A DNA stretch of 5,209 nt. Source: an uncultured Porphyromonadaceae bacterium. GTDB taxonomy: Bacteria; Bacteroidota; Bacteroidia; Bacteroidales; Muribaculaceae. Position 1 is the stretch's first letter; each line of letters opens with the position of its first letter. Where the stretch lies: the NCBI GenBank assembly GCA_947175715.1, contig CAMWOD010000110.1:1-5209 (forward strand), read 5' to 3'. The notes under the pieces are model-generated. The model ran no database searches. It had not been told where the DNA came from and saw only the letters and a program-made list of their open reading frames with translations. Shown piece by piece: positions 1-5,209 of the stretch. The position numbers were made by a program, and so were the translations under genes.

Positions 1-648
1 GCTAATAATAAGTATATTGGCTTGTGGTGGAGTTGGCTTGGCCCAGCGCCACCGAGAAGCCACTTGCACGAGTAGCATACCCGCCACAAACGAAGCGAGC
101 TGCATCGGTGGGAAGATATATATCCAATAAAGAGTCATGTCGGCTGGCGTGACGGCAACTGTGGTGAAATATGCTATAACGCCTATGGCAATCACAAGCC
201 ACAGCCACTTTCGTTGCTTGGTGAAGAGGCGATTGAGTGGGATAAAGAGCAGCGAGCAAAACATCAAGTCGCTTATAAACCATGATGGCCAGTTGAGTGA
301 AATGAAAATTCTGCTTTCGGAGAACCAGCTTTGTATCATAAGAAGGGAGGCTACAAGAGCTTTCAACCCCGTGGCATGGTAATATATTGCCAGCATCATA
401 AACAGGCTAAAATAATATATTGGGGCTATGCGCTTGAAGCGCCGTATGATAAACTGCCTAATATCGATGCGGTTGATTCGATCAGAATAGGCTGCGCTTA
501 GTACAAAACCACTTAAGGTCATAAACCAGGTTACGCCGCAATCGCCAAGGGCTTCGGTAATATCACTGACATCGCAGTAGTGGTGAATGAAAATCATTAT
601 GGCGCCGATGGCACGGAGTCCTTGTAGCGATGAAATGGATCGGTTCAT
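1..648 (-). CDS. Acyltransferase family 3 membrane protein, partial (C-terminus beyond left edge)
   Basis: The minus strand is open for 216 codons from an ATG at 648-646 to position 1 with no stop, so the C-terminal part is missing; family members are usually about 330-400 residues. Motifs fit acyltransferase family 3 (OafA/WecH/NodX-like integral membrane enzymes): an N-terminal LQGLRAIGAIMIFIHHY (residues 8-24) with the conserved His pair at 22-23, WFMTLSGFVLS (41-51) after the first helix, the basic stretch RRFKRIAPIYY (69-79), and WPSWFISDLMF (120-130) in the position of the usual W-S-(L/I)-S-x-E motif, here with Asp127 instead of Glu. Several hydrophobic segments alternate with basic loops. 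By family knowledge it moves an acyl group, often acetyl, onto a sugar of an extracellular polysaccharide, O-antigen or similar glycan in the inner membrane; the actual substrate cannot be read here. It is transcribed divergently from efp. Start choice: first ATG downstream of a good -7 box, giving a canonical N-terminus. Confidence 0.9.
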   Translation of the reverse strand, partial: MNRSISSLQGLRAIGAIMIFIHHYCDVSDITEALGDCGVTWFMTLSGFVLSAAYSDRINRIDIRQFIIRRFKRIAPIYYFSLFMMLAIYYHATGLKALVASLLMIQSWFSESRIFISLNWPSWFISDLMFCSLLFIPLNRLFTKQRKWLWLVIAIGVIAYFTTVAVTPADMTLYWIYIFPPMQLASFVAGMLLVQVASRWRWAKPTPPQANILIIS

Positions 649-701
649 AATATTTTTTGCGATGTCGTGATATTTAGTTGTGGCTGAGGTCCATCTTGGA
701 G

Positions 702-737
702 CAAAGGTAATTTATTTTTTGAATTATAGGATAAAAA
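702..737 (-). promoter_or_regulatory. Putative Bacteroidota-type promoter of the acyltransferase gene
   Basis: Read on the minus strand, 709-702 is TACCTTTG, an exact match to the Bacteroidota -7 box TAnnTTTG. It lies about 54 bases upstream of the ATG at 648. The -33 element is weak: the best candidate is the T-run at 737-733, with slightly long spacing. Transcription would start near 693-697, leaving a leader of roughly 45-50 bases without a Shine-Dalgarno sequence. Confidence 0.6.
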
Positions 738-749
738 TGCGTACTTTCG
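718..749 (+). promoter_or_regulatory. Putative Bacteroidota-type promoter of efp
   Basis: TTTG at 718-721 is followed after 20 bases by TACTTTCG at 742-749. This fits the Bacteroidota pattern of a -33 TTTG and a -7 TAnnTTTG, with one mismatch (C for T) in the -7 box. Transcription would begin around 755, giving an A/T-rich leader of about 35 bases before the efp ATG at 790. Its upstream end sits within 10 bases of the divergent acyltransferase -7 box. Confidence 0.65.
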
Positions 750-789
750 CGAAGTATTACTCAACGCCAATTAAATAAAGTATAACTAT

Positions 790-1356
790 ATGATTAATGC
801 CCAAGACATTAAGAACGGTACATGCATCCGCATGGACAACCGTCTGTATTTCTGTGTGGAGTTTCTCCATGTAAAGCCCGGTAAGGGCAACACCTTCATG
901 CGCACCAAGCTTAAAGACGTGGTTGATGGCCGCGTGCTCGAGCGCCGCTTCAATATCGGTGAAAAACTCGAGGATGTGCGTGTGGAGCACCGCAACTATC
1001 AGTATCTCTACGCCGAGGGTGAGGATGATATCTTTATGAACGTGGAGACTTACGACCAAATTCCTATCAAGAAGGCCCTCGTTACCGGTGCCGACTTCAT
1101 GAAGGAGGGTGATCAGGTTGAGGTGGTATTTGATGCCTCGACTGAGACTGTGCTTTTTGCCGAAATGCCTATCAAGACCGTGCTCGAGGTTACCTACACC
1201 GAGCCTGGCATCAAGGGTGCCACCGCCACCAATACTCTCAAGCCCGCAACCGTCGAGACCGGCGCCACAGTGCGTGTGCCCCTCTTCGTCAACCAGGGCG
1301 ATATGATTGAGGTTGATACCCGCGACGGTAGCTACATCTCACGTATCAAAGCTTAA
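790..1356 (+). CDS. efp: Translation elongation factor P (EF-P)
   Basis: This complete 188-residue protein has exactly the usual EF-P length. EF-P binds ribosomes between the P and E sites and relieves stalling at consecutive prolines. Three domains are visible: an N-terminal KOW-like domain (about 1-63), a first OB domain (about 65-127) and a C-terminal OB domain (about 129-188). The modification loop reads VKPGKGNTF (28-36) with Lys32 at its tip, as in Bacillus-type EF-P, whereas Escherichia coli uses Lys34. The family signature is intact: EPGIKGATA (about 138-146), then KPAT...G...VPLF...G, ending in DGSYISRIKA. The usual Asp in the PGIKGD motif is Ala here. The start is ATG 790-792 in a TATAACTATATG context with no Shine-Dalgarno sequence, normal for Bacteroidota, and it gives the canonical N-terminus. 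The gene appears monocistronic: its own promoter lies upstream and a strong hairpin terminator 20 bases downstream. No EpmA/EpmB-like or other modifying enzyme gene is in the window. Confidence 0.98.
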   Translation: MINAQDIKNGTCIRMDNRLYFCVEFLHVKPGKGNTFMRTKLKDVVDGRVLERRFNIGEKLEDVRVEHRNYQYLYAEGEDDIFMNVETYDQIPIKKALVTGADFMKEGDQVEVVFDASTETVLFAEMPIKTVLEVTYTEPGIKGATATNTLKPATVETGATVRVPLFVNQGDMIEVDTRDGSYISRIKA

Positions 1357-1376
1357 CCTGTTTAAGATCGATATAT

Positions 1377-1405
1377 AAAGGCTGCGCTACGGCGCAGCTT
1401 TTTTT
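1377..1405 (+). terminator. Intrinsic terminator of efp with UACG tetraloop
   Basis: GCTGCGC (1381-1387) and GCGCAGC (1392-1398) form a perfect 7-bp stem around the loop TACG. In RNA the closing pair makes C(UACG)G, a member of the very stable UNCG tetraloop class. An A-run before (1377-1379) and a 7-base T-run after (1399-1405) can extend the stem and supply the U-tract. On the opposite strand the hairpin is followed by a mixed T/A stretch, so it may also contribute to termination of the convergent protease transcript. Confidence 0.92.
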
Positions 1406-1436
1406 GTGTCTTGTATTCATGACAAGTAGAAAGTAA

Positions 1437-1470
1437 TCGAGTCTGCCTCGCTGATGCGGAGCAGACTCGA
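1437..1470 (-). terminator. Hairpin, probable terminator of the metalloprotease gene
   Basis: TCGAGTCTGC (1437-1446) and GCAGACTCGA (1461-1470) form a perfect 10-bp stem. After one mismatch the stem continues through CGC (1449-1451) paired with GCG (1456-1458), capped by a TGAT loop. The hairpin lies 34 bases beyond the protease stop. On the minus strand it is followed by a moderately T-rich stretch (TTACTTTCTACTT) and on the plus strand by no T-run, so it most likely acts on the minus-strand transcript. The U-tract is weak, so a role in protecting the mRNA 3' end is also possible. Confidence 0.7.
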
Positions 1471-1503
1471 TGGCTTGATTGATATGTGTAATTTTTATGA
1501 CGG

Positions 1504-4479
1504 TTACCTTATGATGGCTTTTGTCACCTTTGAGCCTTGGCGCACAATGTAGAGCTGGCCGCGTGTAGGCTCGGCTATGCGTATACCCTGCAGGTTGTAA
1601 TACTCGGGCTCGGCATCGTCGCAATCCATTCCGACTTGGGCAACACCTGTTTTGTCAGCCTCATAACGCAGCTCAATTGACTTCACATACAAGCGCTTCT
1701 CGCTCGACAATGCGAGTTGTGTGAGGGTGGTGGCTGTTGCTTTGCGCATCTCGCTGGGGTCGTTGTCCTCGGTCAAGGGCACATCGAATATATAGTCCTC
1801 GAGGGTGCTGCCGATAGAAATAGTAGTGCCGTTGACTGTGAGCGAGGCTTTGTCGCTTCCGTAGGCACGGGCGTTTACCACCACCGATGTGTAGGGCTTC
1901 TGGTAGGTGGGTGTGATGTCGAGATTGAGCTCACCGCCACCCTTGGCCGAGCCAAACTTTATACCGTCGGCGCCGTAGTATACGCGGATTATATCGCCGT
2001 TGACGGTAAAGATGTCGTCACCCTCCAGACAGCGTGAGCCGAAATTGGAGCTTGTGATGGCAGTGCCCTCATTGCCGCCGTCGTTGAACACTACGATGTG
2101 TGAGTAATCGGTGGGATCGACTATGGGGTCGTCGCCTGAGCCGCCGCCACCCTCCTCAACGTAGAGTGTGATCGACTTCACGTAGAGGCGCTTGGAGGCC
2201 GACAGGGTGAGTTGCTTGAGGTCGGATCCGTCGAGCACGAATGTGTAGTCATCGGCGTCTGTGTCGATAGCTTGAGCCTCCGAGCCGTTGACGCTCAACG
2301 ATGGCGAGTCCATGCCGAACGACTTGGCGTTGATCACTACTTTAGTGACGGGTTGCTGATAGTCGTCGTTGATGTCGAGAGTCAGTCGGCCGTTGGTCTT
2401 CGATGAGCTGAACTTCAAGCCATAGACGCCTCCGTAGATGTTGTTTGACGATGTTGCGTTGTATTTGGCGATTTCAGCGCCCTCCTCTACCTCTGCGTCG
2501 TATGGGCGCGAAACGGGGTTGATCGTGAGGCTGGCGTCGCTGGCATTATCGCGGTAAACTATTTTGTAGGTTGTCACTACGGGAGCTTTCTCGCCGATGT
2601 AGAAACGGATGGTGGTAACTTCGCTCAACTCTCCGTTGCGATCGGTCCAATATTCAAATACGCAGCTCTTTGCGATGGTGATAGGATCGGTGTAGGTGCC
2701 CTCCACTGTTTTTGAGTCAGCGTTGGTCACATATTTATACATTATCTTGTCGCCATCTTCGGCTGTGGCTGTGAGTGAGAGTGTGACTTCCACAGGATTC
2801 TCGCTCTCCACTACCTCGTCGGTATAGTTGCACACAGGTTTGTCGATTAAGTTCACTACTCCGCCGCATACATCAAAAGTGATGAGTCCGTCTTTAGTCT
2901 CGGTGATGTTGGTCAGAGGTAAATCTATAGCCTTGCCCGACCACGATTTCAGTGCAGGTGTAGTTGAAGCAGTGAACTCAGTGACTTTTGCGGTGCCCGG
3001 GAAGGGGTACTTGGCCATCGTGGTTGCGCTATTGTTGTTGGCTGAGCCTCCGGCCTCGATGATGTCTACATACTGGTGTGCCTGATTGTTGGGCGAATTG
3101 CTGTTCCACACCGACGCGTTGTAGTCGATGTGCCACACGAGCATACCGTGGCCGGGCAGATATGTGTCCCAGTCGTCGAGCTGGCGGTTTTCGAGCAGGA
3201 AGAATTCGTTGGTCTTGTCGGTGGCTATCACATACCCGGTGTTGGACTTAAGCATGTGCTCGAGTTTTCCGTTGGCGGGTACACCTTCCTTAAGCTGCTC
3301 GATCTGTGCCCAACCCATAGCGTTGCGCTCAAATATAGAATATGTGGGAGGGGTGCGTGAGTTGTTGCTGTACGACCCATAGTCCATTATCGAGTAAGAG
3401 CCCGGGGTGAGTGTCTGATAGCTGTTGTAAGAGGTGGTATATAAGTCGGGTAGACCCATTACGTGCGAGAACTCGTGGCAGAAAGTACCAATACCATCGA
3501 CGAGCGAGCTTGTAAGGTACTCGGCCGAGCACGCATACTTACTCACAGTCTTGCCGTCGACCTTGAGTGATATACCGGCCGAGCTCAGGTCCCAGGAGTG
3601 GGGCCAGATGGTGTTGGACGATCCGCCCGAAGCCTCTCCTTGACCGGCGTAGATGCAATATACGTTGTCGATTACGCCATCGCCGTCGGTGTCATAGACC
3701 GAAAAGTCGGTGGTGGGGTCGAGCAGTTGTATGGCGTCGCGTATCATGTGGGCCGGGCGTAAGTCGTTGCCATTGTAGTCATTGCCGCCGTAATACGACA
3801 TGTTGTTGCTCAGTGTCACAGGGCCGAGCACATCGAAGTCGGGCGTAAACTGGCCATTGGATGCTGCTGTGAAGAAGTCGAGGGCCGAGCCGTGTGCTCC
3901 GCTTTCCGAGAATCCTACCTGCGAGGCCAGGTTGGTGAAGTATTGCTTGACATTGGGGTAGGTGAACTTAGTATCCTTGTATTGTACAAGGATAATGAGA
4001 GCCTTGGGGCTTCCCTTCACCGGATATGAGTTGTTGGGAAACAGGCCTATGCCTGAGGGCCATGTCGACGATGCGCCCTGGGGTGCGTTCGAGCGGAATG
4101 CGGGGGTATATGAGGCTTGGCGTTCGATGCGCTTGGCGTTGCCCACCTTTGCGCCCTCGGCCACCATGGCATCGGCACTTACACCGTGCAGGAAGTCAGA
4201 CTGCTGCTTGTTGCGGTTGAGTGCGTCGGTAGCGAGTATGTGTGATGCTATGGGGTATCCCGATGCGTCGGGTTGGGCAAAGTAATATCCCTCGCCGTTT
4301 GACACCACCATCTGGCCGTCGGCGGTGAGGTAATAGTGGAAAAATTCGTCGCCTTGTTGGCTCAGTGTCACCTGCGAGCCGTCGGGCTGAGTGAATACTT
4401 GCGGCGTACGATAGGCTTGCACGGCGCCGCACAGTGTTGGGATGGTAAGCAGCGCTGCTGCCAGTAGTTTCTTTATCAT
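1504..4479 (-). CDS. Secreted M6-family zinc metalloprotease (immune inhibitor A-like), multidomain
   Basis: The protein is 991 residues. A signal peptide (1-22, MIKK + hydrophobic core + AVQA) directs export; Cys17 is not in a good lipobox. An N-terminal region (about 23-155) resembles the prodomain-like part of M6 proteins (EFFHYYLTADGQ...GYYFA). The catalytic domain (about 157-440) has the zinc motif HEFSH (335-339) extended as HExxHxxGLPD (Asp345), an EF-hand-like calcium loop DTDGDGVID (263-271), and IMDYG (364-368), likely the Met-turn. All key residues are present. Next come a chitobiase C-terminal/FN3-like domain (about 546-630, with YTDPITI), two copies of a beta-rich module (687-775 and 839-940) joined by a Gly/Asp-rich linker, and a tail YNLQGIRI...GQLYIVRQGSK...IIR (961-991). 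That tail resembles Bacteroidales C-terminal sorting-type sequences, so outer-membrane export (possibly type IX) is inferred. Start: the frame continues upstream to a TTG at 4524, but that lies inside the -7 box; ATG 4479 begins the signal peptide. Likely role: extracellular proteolysis; substrate unknown. Confidence 0.93.
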   Translation of the reverse strand: MIKKLLAAALLTIPTLCGAVQAYRTPQVFTQPDGSQVTLSQQGDEFFHYYLTADGQMVVSNGEGYYFAQPDASGYPIASHILATDALNRNKQQSDFLHGVSADAMVAEGAKVGNAKRIERQASYTPAFRSNAPQGASSTWPSGIGLFPNNSYPVKGSPKALIILVQYKDTKFTYPNVKQYFTNLASQVGFSESGAHGSALDFFTAASNGQFTPDFDVLGPVTLSNNMSYYGGNDYNGNDLRPAHMIRDAIQLLDPTTDFSVYDTDGDGVIDNVYCIYAGQGEASGGSSNTIWPHSWDLSSAGISLKVDGKTVSKYACSAEYLTSSLVDGIGTFCHEFSHVMGLPDLYTTSYNSYQTLTPGSYSIMDYGSYSNNSRTPPTYSIFERNAMGWAQIEQLKEGVPANGKLEHMLKSNTGYVIATDKTNEFFLLENRQLDDWDTYLPGHGMLVWHIDYNASVWNSNSPNNQAHQYVDIIEAGGSANNNSATTMAKYPFPGTAKVTEFTASTTPALKSWSGKAIDLPLTNITETKDGLITFDVCGGVVNLIDKPVCNYTDEVVESENPVEVTLSLTATAEDGDKIMYKYVTNADSKTVEGTYTDPITIAKSCVFEYWTDRNGELSEVTTIRFYIGEKAPVVTTYKIVYRDNASDASLTINPVSRPYDAEVEEGAEIAKYNATSSNNIYGGVYGLKFSSSKTNGRLTLDINDDYQQPVTKVVINAKSFGMDSPSLSVNGSEAQAIDTDADDYTFVLDGSDLKQLTLSASKRLYVKSITLYVEEGGGGSGDDPIVDPTDYSHIVVFNDGGNEGTAITSSNFGSRCLEGDDIFTVNGDIIRVYYGADGIKFGSAKGGGELNLDITPTYQKPYTSVVVNARAYGSDKASLTVNGTTISIGSTLEDYIFDVPLTEDNDPSEMRKATATTLTQLALSSEKRLYVKSIELRYEADKTGVAQVGMDCDDAEPEYYNLQGIRIAEPTRGQLYIVRQGSKVTKAIIR
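1660..1965 (-). repeat. Second copy of duplicated beta-rich module in the metalloprotease
   Basis: Residues about 839-940 align with 687-775 of the same protein: GIKF-S-K-G-L-LDI-YQ-P-VV-NA-G-D-SL-VNG-L-QL-LS-KRLYVKSI. This copy carries an insertion of roughly 13 residues (about 902-917, acidic then Met-Arg-Lys-Ala-Thr) before the final strands. The preceding segment TDYSHIVVFNDGG...FTVNGDIIRVYYGADG is an extra lead-in. I do not recognise a named domain; the alternating pattern suggests a beta-sandwich that may bind a ligand or act as a spacer. Confidence 0.8.
2155..2421 (-). repeat. First copy of duplicated beta-rich module in the metalloprotease
   Basis: Residues about 687-775 begin GLKFSSSKTNG and end KRLYVKSITLYVE. 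They match the second copy residue by residue at LDI, YQ-P, V-NA, VNG and the identical KRLYVKSI. A short linker (776-791; EGGGGSGDDPIVDPTD) separates the two. The copies have diverged at DNA level, so the duplication is not recent. Confidence 0.8.
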
Positions 4480-4521
4480 TATATGATTGTTAAAGTGTCT
4501 TATTTCAATTGTCGAAGACTG

Positions 4522-4553
4522 CAAAGATACAAAAAATAGTTGTATCGCGCTAA
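4522..4553 (-). promoter_or_regulatory. Putative Bacteroidota-type promoter of the metalloprotease gene
   Basis: On the minus strand, 4529-4522 reads TATCTTTG, an exact match to TAnnTTTG. A three-of-four match to the -33 element (TTAG, 4553-4550) lies 20 bases upstream of it. Transcription would start near 4515, giving a leader of about 36 bases to the ATG at 4479. This placement rules out the upstream in-frame TTG at 4524 as the translation start. Confidence 0.68.
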
Positions 4554-4745
4554 TTTTTAACGATTATGAAGAAATCGGATTGTGTGCGAACCCGATTCCA
4601 TTGTATGGTAAGCAACTGATTAAGATATTTTGCTCGTTCTATAATCATAGTCAGTATAAAAATAAGACTGACAATTTGGCTGTATTTGCAGGGTTTCTGT
4701 CAATGCGAAATTAGTACTGGTGCAATAAAATCAGAAAGTTTTGAA
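4554..4745. other. A/T-rich intergenic stretch without a recognised gene
   Basis: This is the left half of the 480-base gap between the protease promoter and the repeat-protein gene. I see no convincing coding frame, tRNA or other RNA gene. The only structure noted is a short inverted repeat AATCGG/CCGATT near 4574-4598, which is too weak to name. The one open plus-strand frame here (4487-4714) overlaps the protease promoter and start and has no family resemblance. Confidence 0.5.
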
Positions 4746-4965
4746 GTCGCAGAGCGACGAAATTATCGGTAACCGGGCATGACCGTAGGGAGTGCCCGGA
4801 TAGGCCGATGTATATATCTATTGAGCCACGGACGTGGCGATGTTATTAATACTCAGCTATATTTAACATCACATCGTACCTTCGGCACTCAGTTTTCTTT
4901 TATTAGTATTATCCGGGCACTCCCTGCGGTCGTACCCGGTTTCGGACTACCTCACCGCTTCGCGG
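4746..4965. repeat. Composite palindromic intergenic element (MITE/BIME-like candidate)
   Basis: The core is a 32-base imperfect inverted repeat. The left arm is 4771-4802 and the right arm 4911-4942, give or take a base, with 29 of 32 positions matching and all three differences transitions. Each arm is itself nearly palindromic: CCGGGCA (4773-4779) pairs with TGCCCGG (4793-4799), and the right arm has a similar CCGGGCA/TACCCGG pairing. Outside each arm, after a 12-13 base spacer, sits a small hairpin: GTCGC-AGA-GCGAC (4746-4758) on the left and CCGC-TTC-GCGG (4955-4965) on the right. The roughly 108-base centre has two further stems, GCCAC-GGAC-GTGGC (4825-4838) and GATGTTA/TAACATC (4839-4845 with 4864-4870). 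No transposase is encoded and I see no clear target-site duplication. The layout fits a dispersed non-autonomous or REP/BIME-type repeat, but copy number cannot be judged from one window. Confidence 0.6.
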
Positions 4966-5003
4966 CTCCACTATAAGACAGTAATTTGACAAATCAAAAA
5001 AAT

Positions 5004-5209
5004 TCAGAGCACGGTGAAAAATATGATGGGTATCGGGCCGTCGACCGTGCAGATTATTTGTGATGAGTAGGTATTTCCGCCGGCGTAGAGGTGTTTGCCG
5101 TCGAATGTCGATATTATCTTGGATGAGTATGTGTTAGGGCCTGAATACAAGCGTTTGCCGTCCCATGTGTAGAGTATCTTTGATGAGTATTCGTTGGGGC
5201 CGTTGTATA
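5004..5209 (-). CDS. Tandem 20-residue repeat protein, partial (N-terminus beyond right edge)
   Basis: The minus strand is open from the right edge (first full codon ends at 5207) to a TGA at 5006-5004, giving 67 residues. They comprise three consecutive units of exactly 20 residues plus a 7-residue hydrophobic tail, IIFFTVL. The unit pattern is Y-x-G-x-N-x-Y-S-S-x-I-(I/L)-x-T-x-D-G-K-x-L; the last unit turns into DGPIPII in place of DGKxLY. Conservation of Tyr, Gly, Asn, Ser-Ser and Asp-Gly, with variation at alternate positions and at third codon positions, is strong evidence of a real selected protein. The units suggest a repeated beta-hairpin with DG turns. I do not recognise the family with confidence; a loose likeness to small Bacteroidota beta-repeat proteins of the 'beta flower' kind is possible. 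Start, signal peptide and unit number lie outside the window. No T-run terminator directly follows the stop, only the palindromic element. Confidence 0.82.
   Translation of the reverse strand, partial: YNGPNEYSSKILYTWDGKRLYSGPNTYSSKIISTFDGKHLYAGGNTYSSQIICTVDGPIPIIFFTVL
5028..5207 (-). repeat. Three 60-base tandem repeat units within the partial gene
   Basis: Units run 5207-5148, 5147-5088 and 5087-5028 on the minus strand, each exactly 60 bases and in frame. On the plus strand GATGAGTA recurs every 60 bases, and TTTGCCGTC appears twice 60 bases apart. Differences between units are partly silent, so the periodicity is maintained at protein level and not only by recent DNA copying. Confidence 0.88.

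Noticed and set aside
2..283. Minus-strand open frame of 93 codons at the left edge
   Set aside because: It is out of frame with the acyltransferase, whose 216-codon frame through the same bases carries the family motifs.
757..1059. Minus-strand open frame opposite efp
   Set aside because: It lies antisense to a clear EF-P gene, has no family-like motifs and runs through the efp promoter.
1346..1624. Minus-strand frame spanning the terminator region
   Set aside because: It is translated through both hairpins and overlaps the protease 3' end in another frame; no coding signal.
4420..4479. Lipoprotein signal for the metalloprotease (Cys17)
   Set aside because: The residues before Cys17 (P-T-L) do not fit a lipobox, and AVQA at 19-22 gives a better ordinary signal peptidase I site.
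4570..4600. Possible small structured RNA (AATCGG/CCGATT stem)
   Set aside because: Only six pairs around a 13-base loop, with no promoter or T-run; this is expected by chance.
4487..4714. Plus-strand open frame of 75 codons
   Set aside because: It begins inside the protease leader and crosses its promoter on the opposite strand, with no recognisable motif and no upstream -7 box.
4779..4976. Plus-strand open frame of 65 codons in the right-hand gap
   Set aside because: It is made almost entirely of the palindromic element. Its composition follows the inverted repeats and it has no protein-like pattern.
5028..5207. 60-base periodicity considered as a CRISPR array
   Set aside because: There is no split into constant repeats and unrelated spacers. 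The whole 60-base unit is conserved, in frame, and codes for a 20-residue protein repeat.

Overview
The window looks like chromosomal DNA of a member of the Bacteroidales, with Muribaculaceae or Prevotella-like gut bacteria as the best guess. Three things support this. The promoter-like sites match the Bacteroidota -7 box TAnnTTTG rather than a sigma70 box. The genes lack Shine-Dalgarno sequences and have A/T-rich leaders instead. The large secreted protease ends in a YNLQGxRI...GxxYIV...KxxK tail typical of Bacteroidales exported proteins. The taxonomic call is inferred from motifs, not from a search.

Layout, left to right. (1) Positions 1-648, minus strand: the N-terminal 216 codons of a membrane acyltransferase of family 3, cut by the left edge. 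(2) 649-789: a short divergent intergenic region with two back-to-back promoters, one for the acyltransferase and one for efp. (3) 790-1356, plus strand: a complete 188-residue elongation factor P with Lys32 at the tip of its modification loop. (4) 1357-1503: a convergent gap holding two hairpins, one terminating efp and the other probably ending the protease transcript arriving from the right. (5) 1504-4479, minus strand: a 991-residue secreted M6-family (immune inhibitor A-like) zinc metalloprotease. It has a signal peptide, a catalytic domain, a chitobiase/FN3-like beta domain, two copies of an uncharacterised beta-rich module and a C-terminal tail. Its promoter lies at 4522-4553. (6) 4525-5003: about 480 bases without a credible gene. 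The right half holds a composite palindromic element, a 32-base imperfect inverted repeat flanked by small hairpins, which looks like a dispersed intergenic repeat or a small MITE/BIME-like element. (7) 5004-5209, minus strand: the C-terminal 67 residues of a protein made of exact 20-residue repeats, cut by the right edge.

The genes do not form an operon and have no obvious shared pathway. EF-P is a housekeeping translation factor. The acyltransferase probably modifies a surface glycan or lipid, and the protease is an exported degradative enzyme. The most novel-looking items are the 20-residue repeat protein, the duplicated module in the protease and the palindromic intergenic element. I found no defence system, CRISPR array, RNA gene or transposase.
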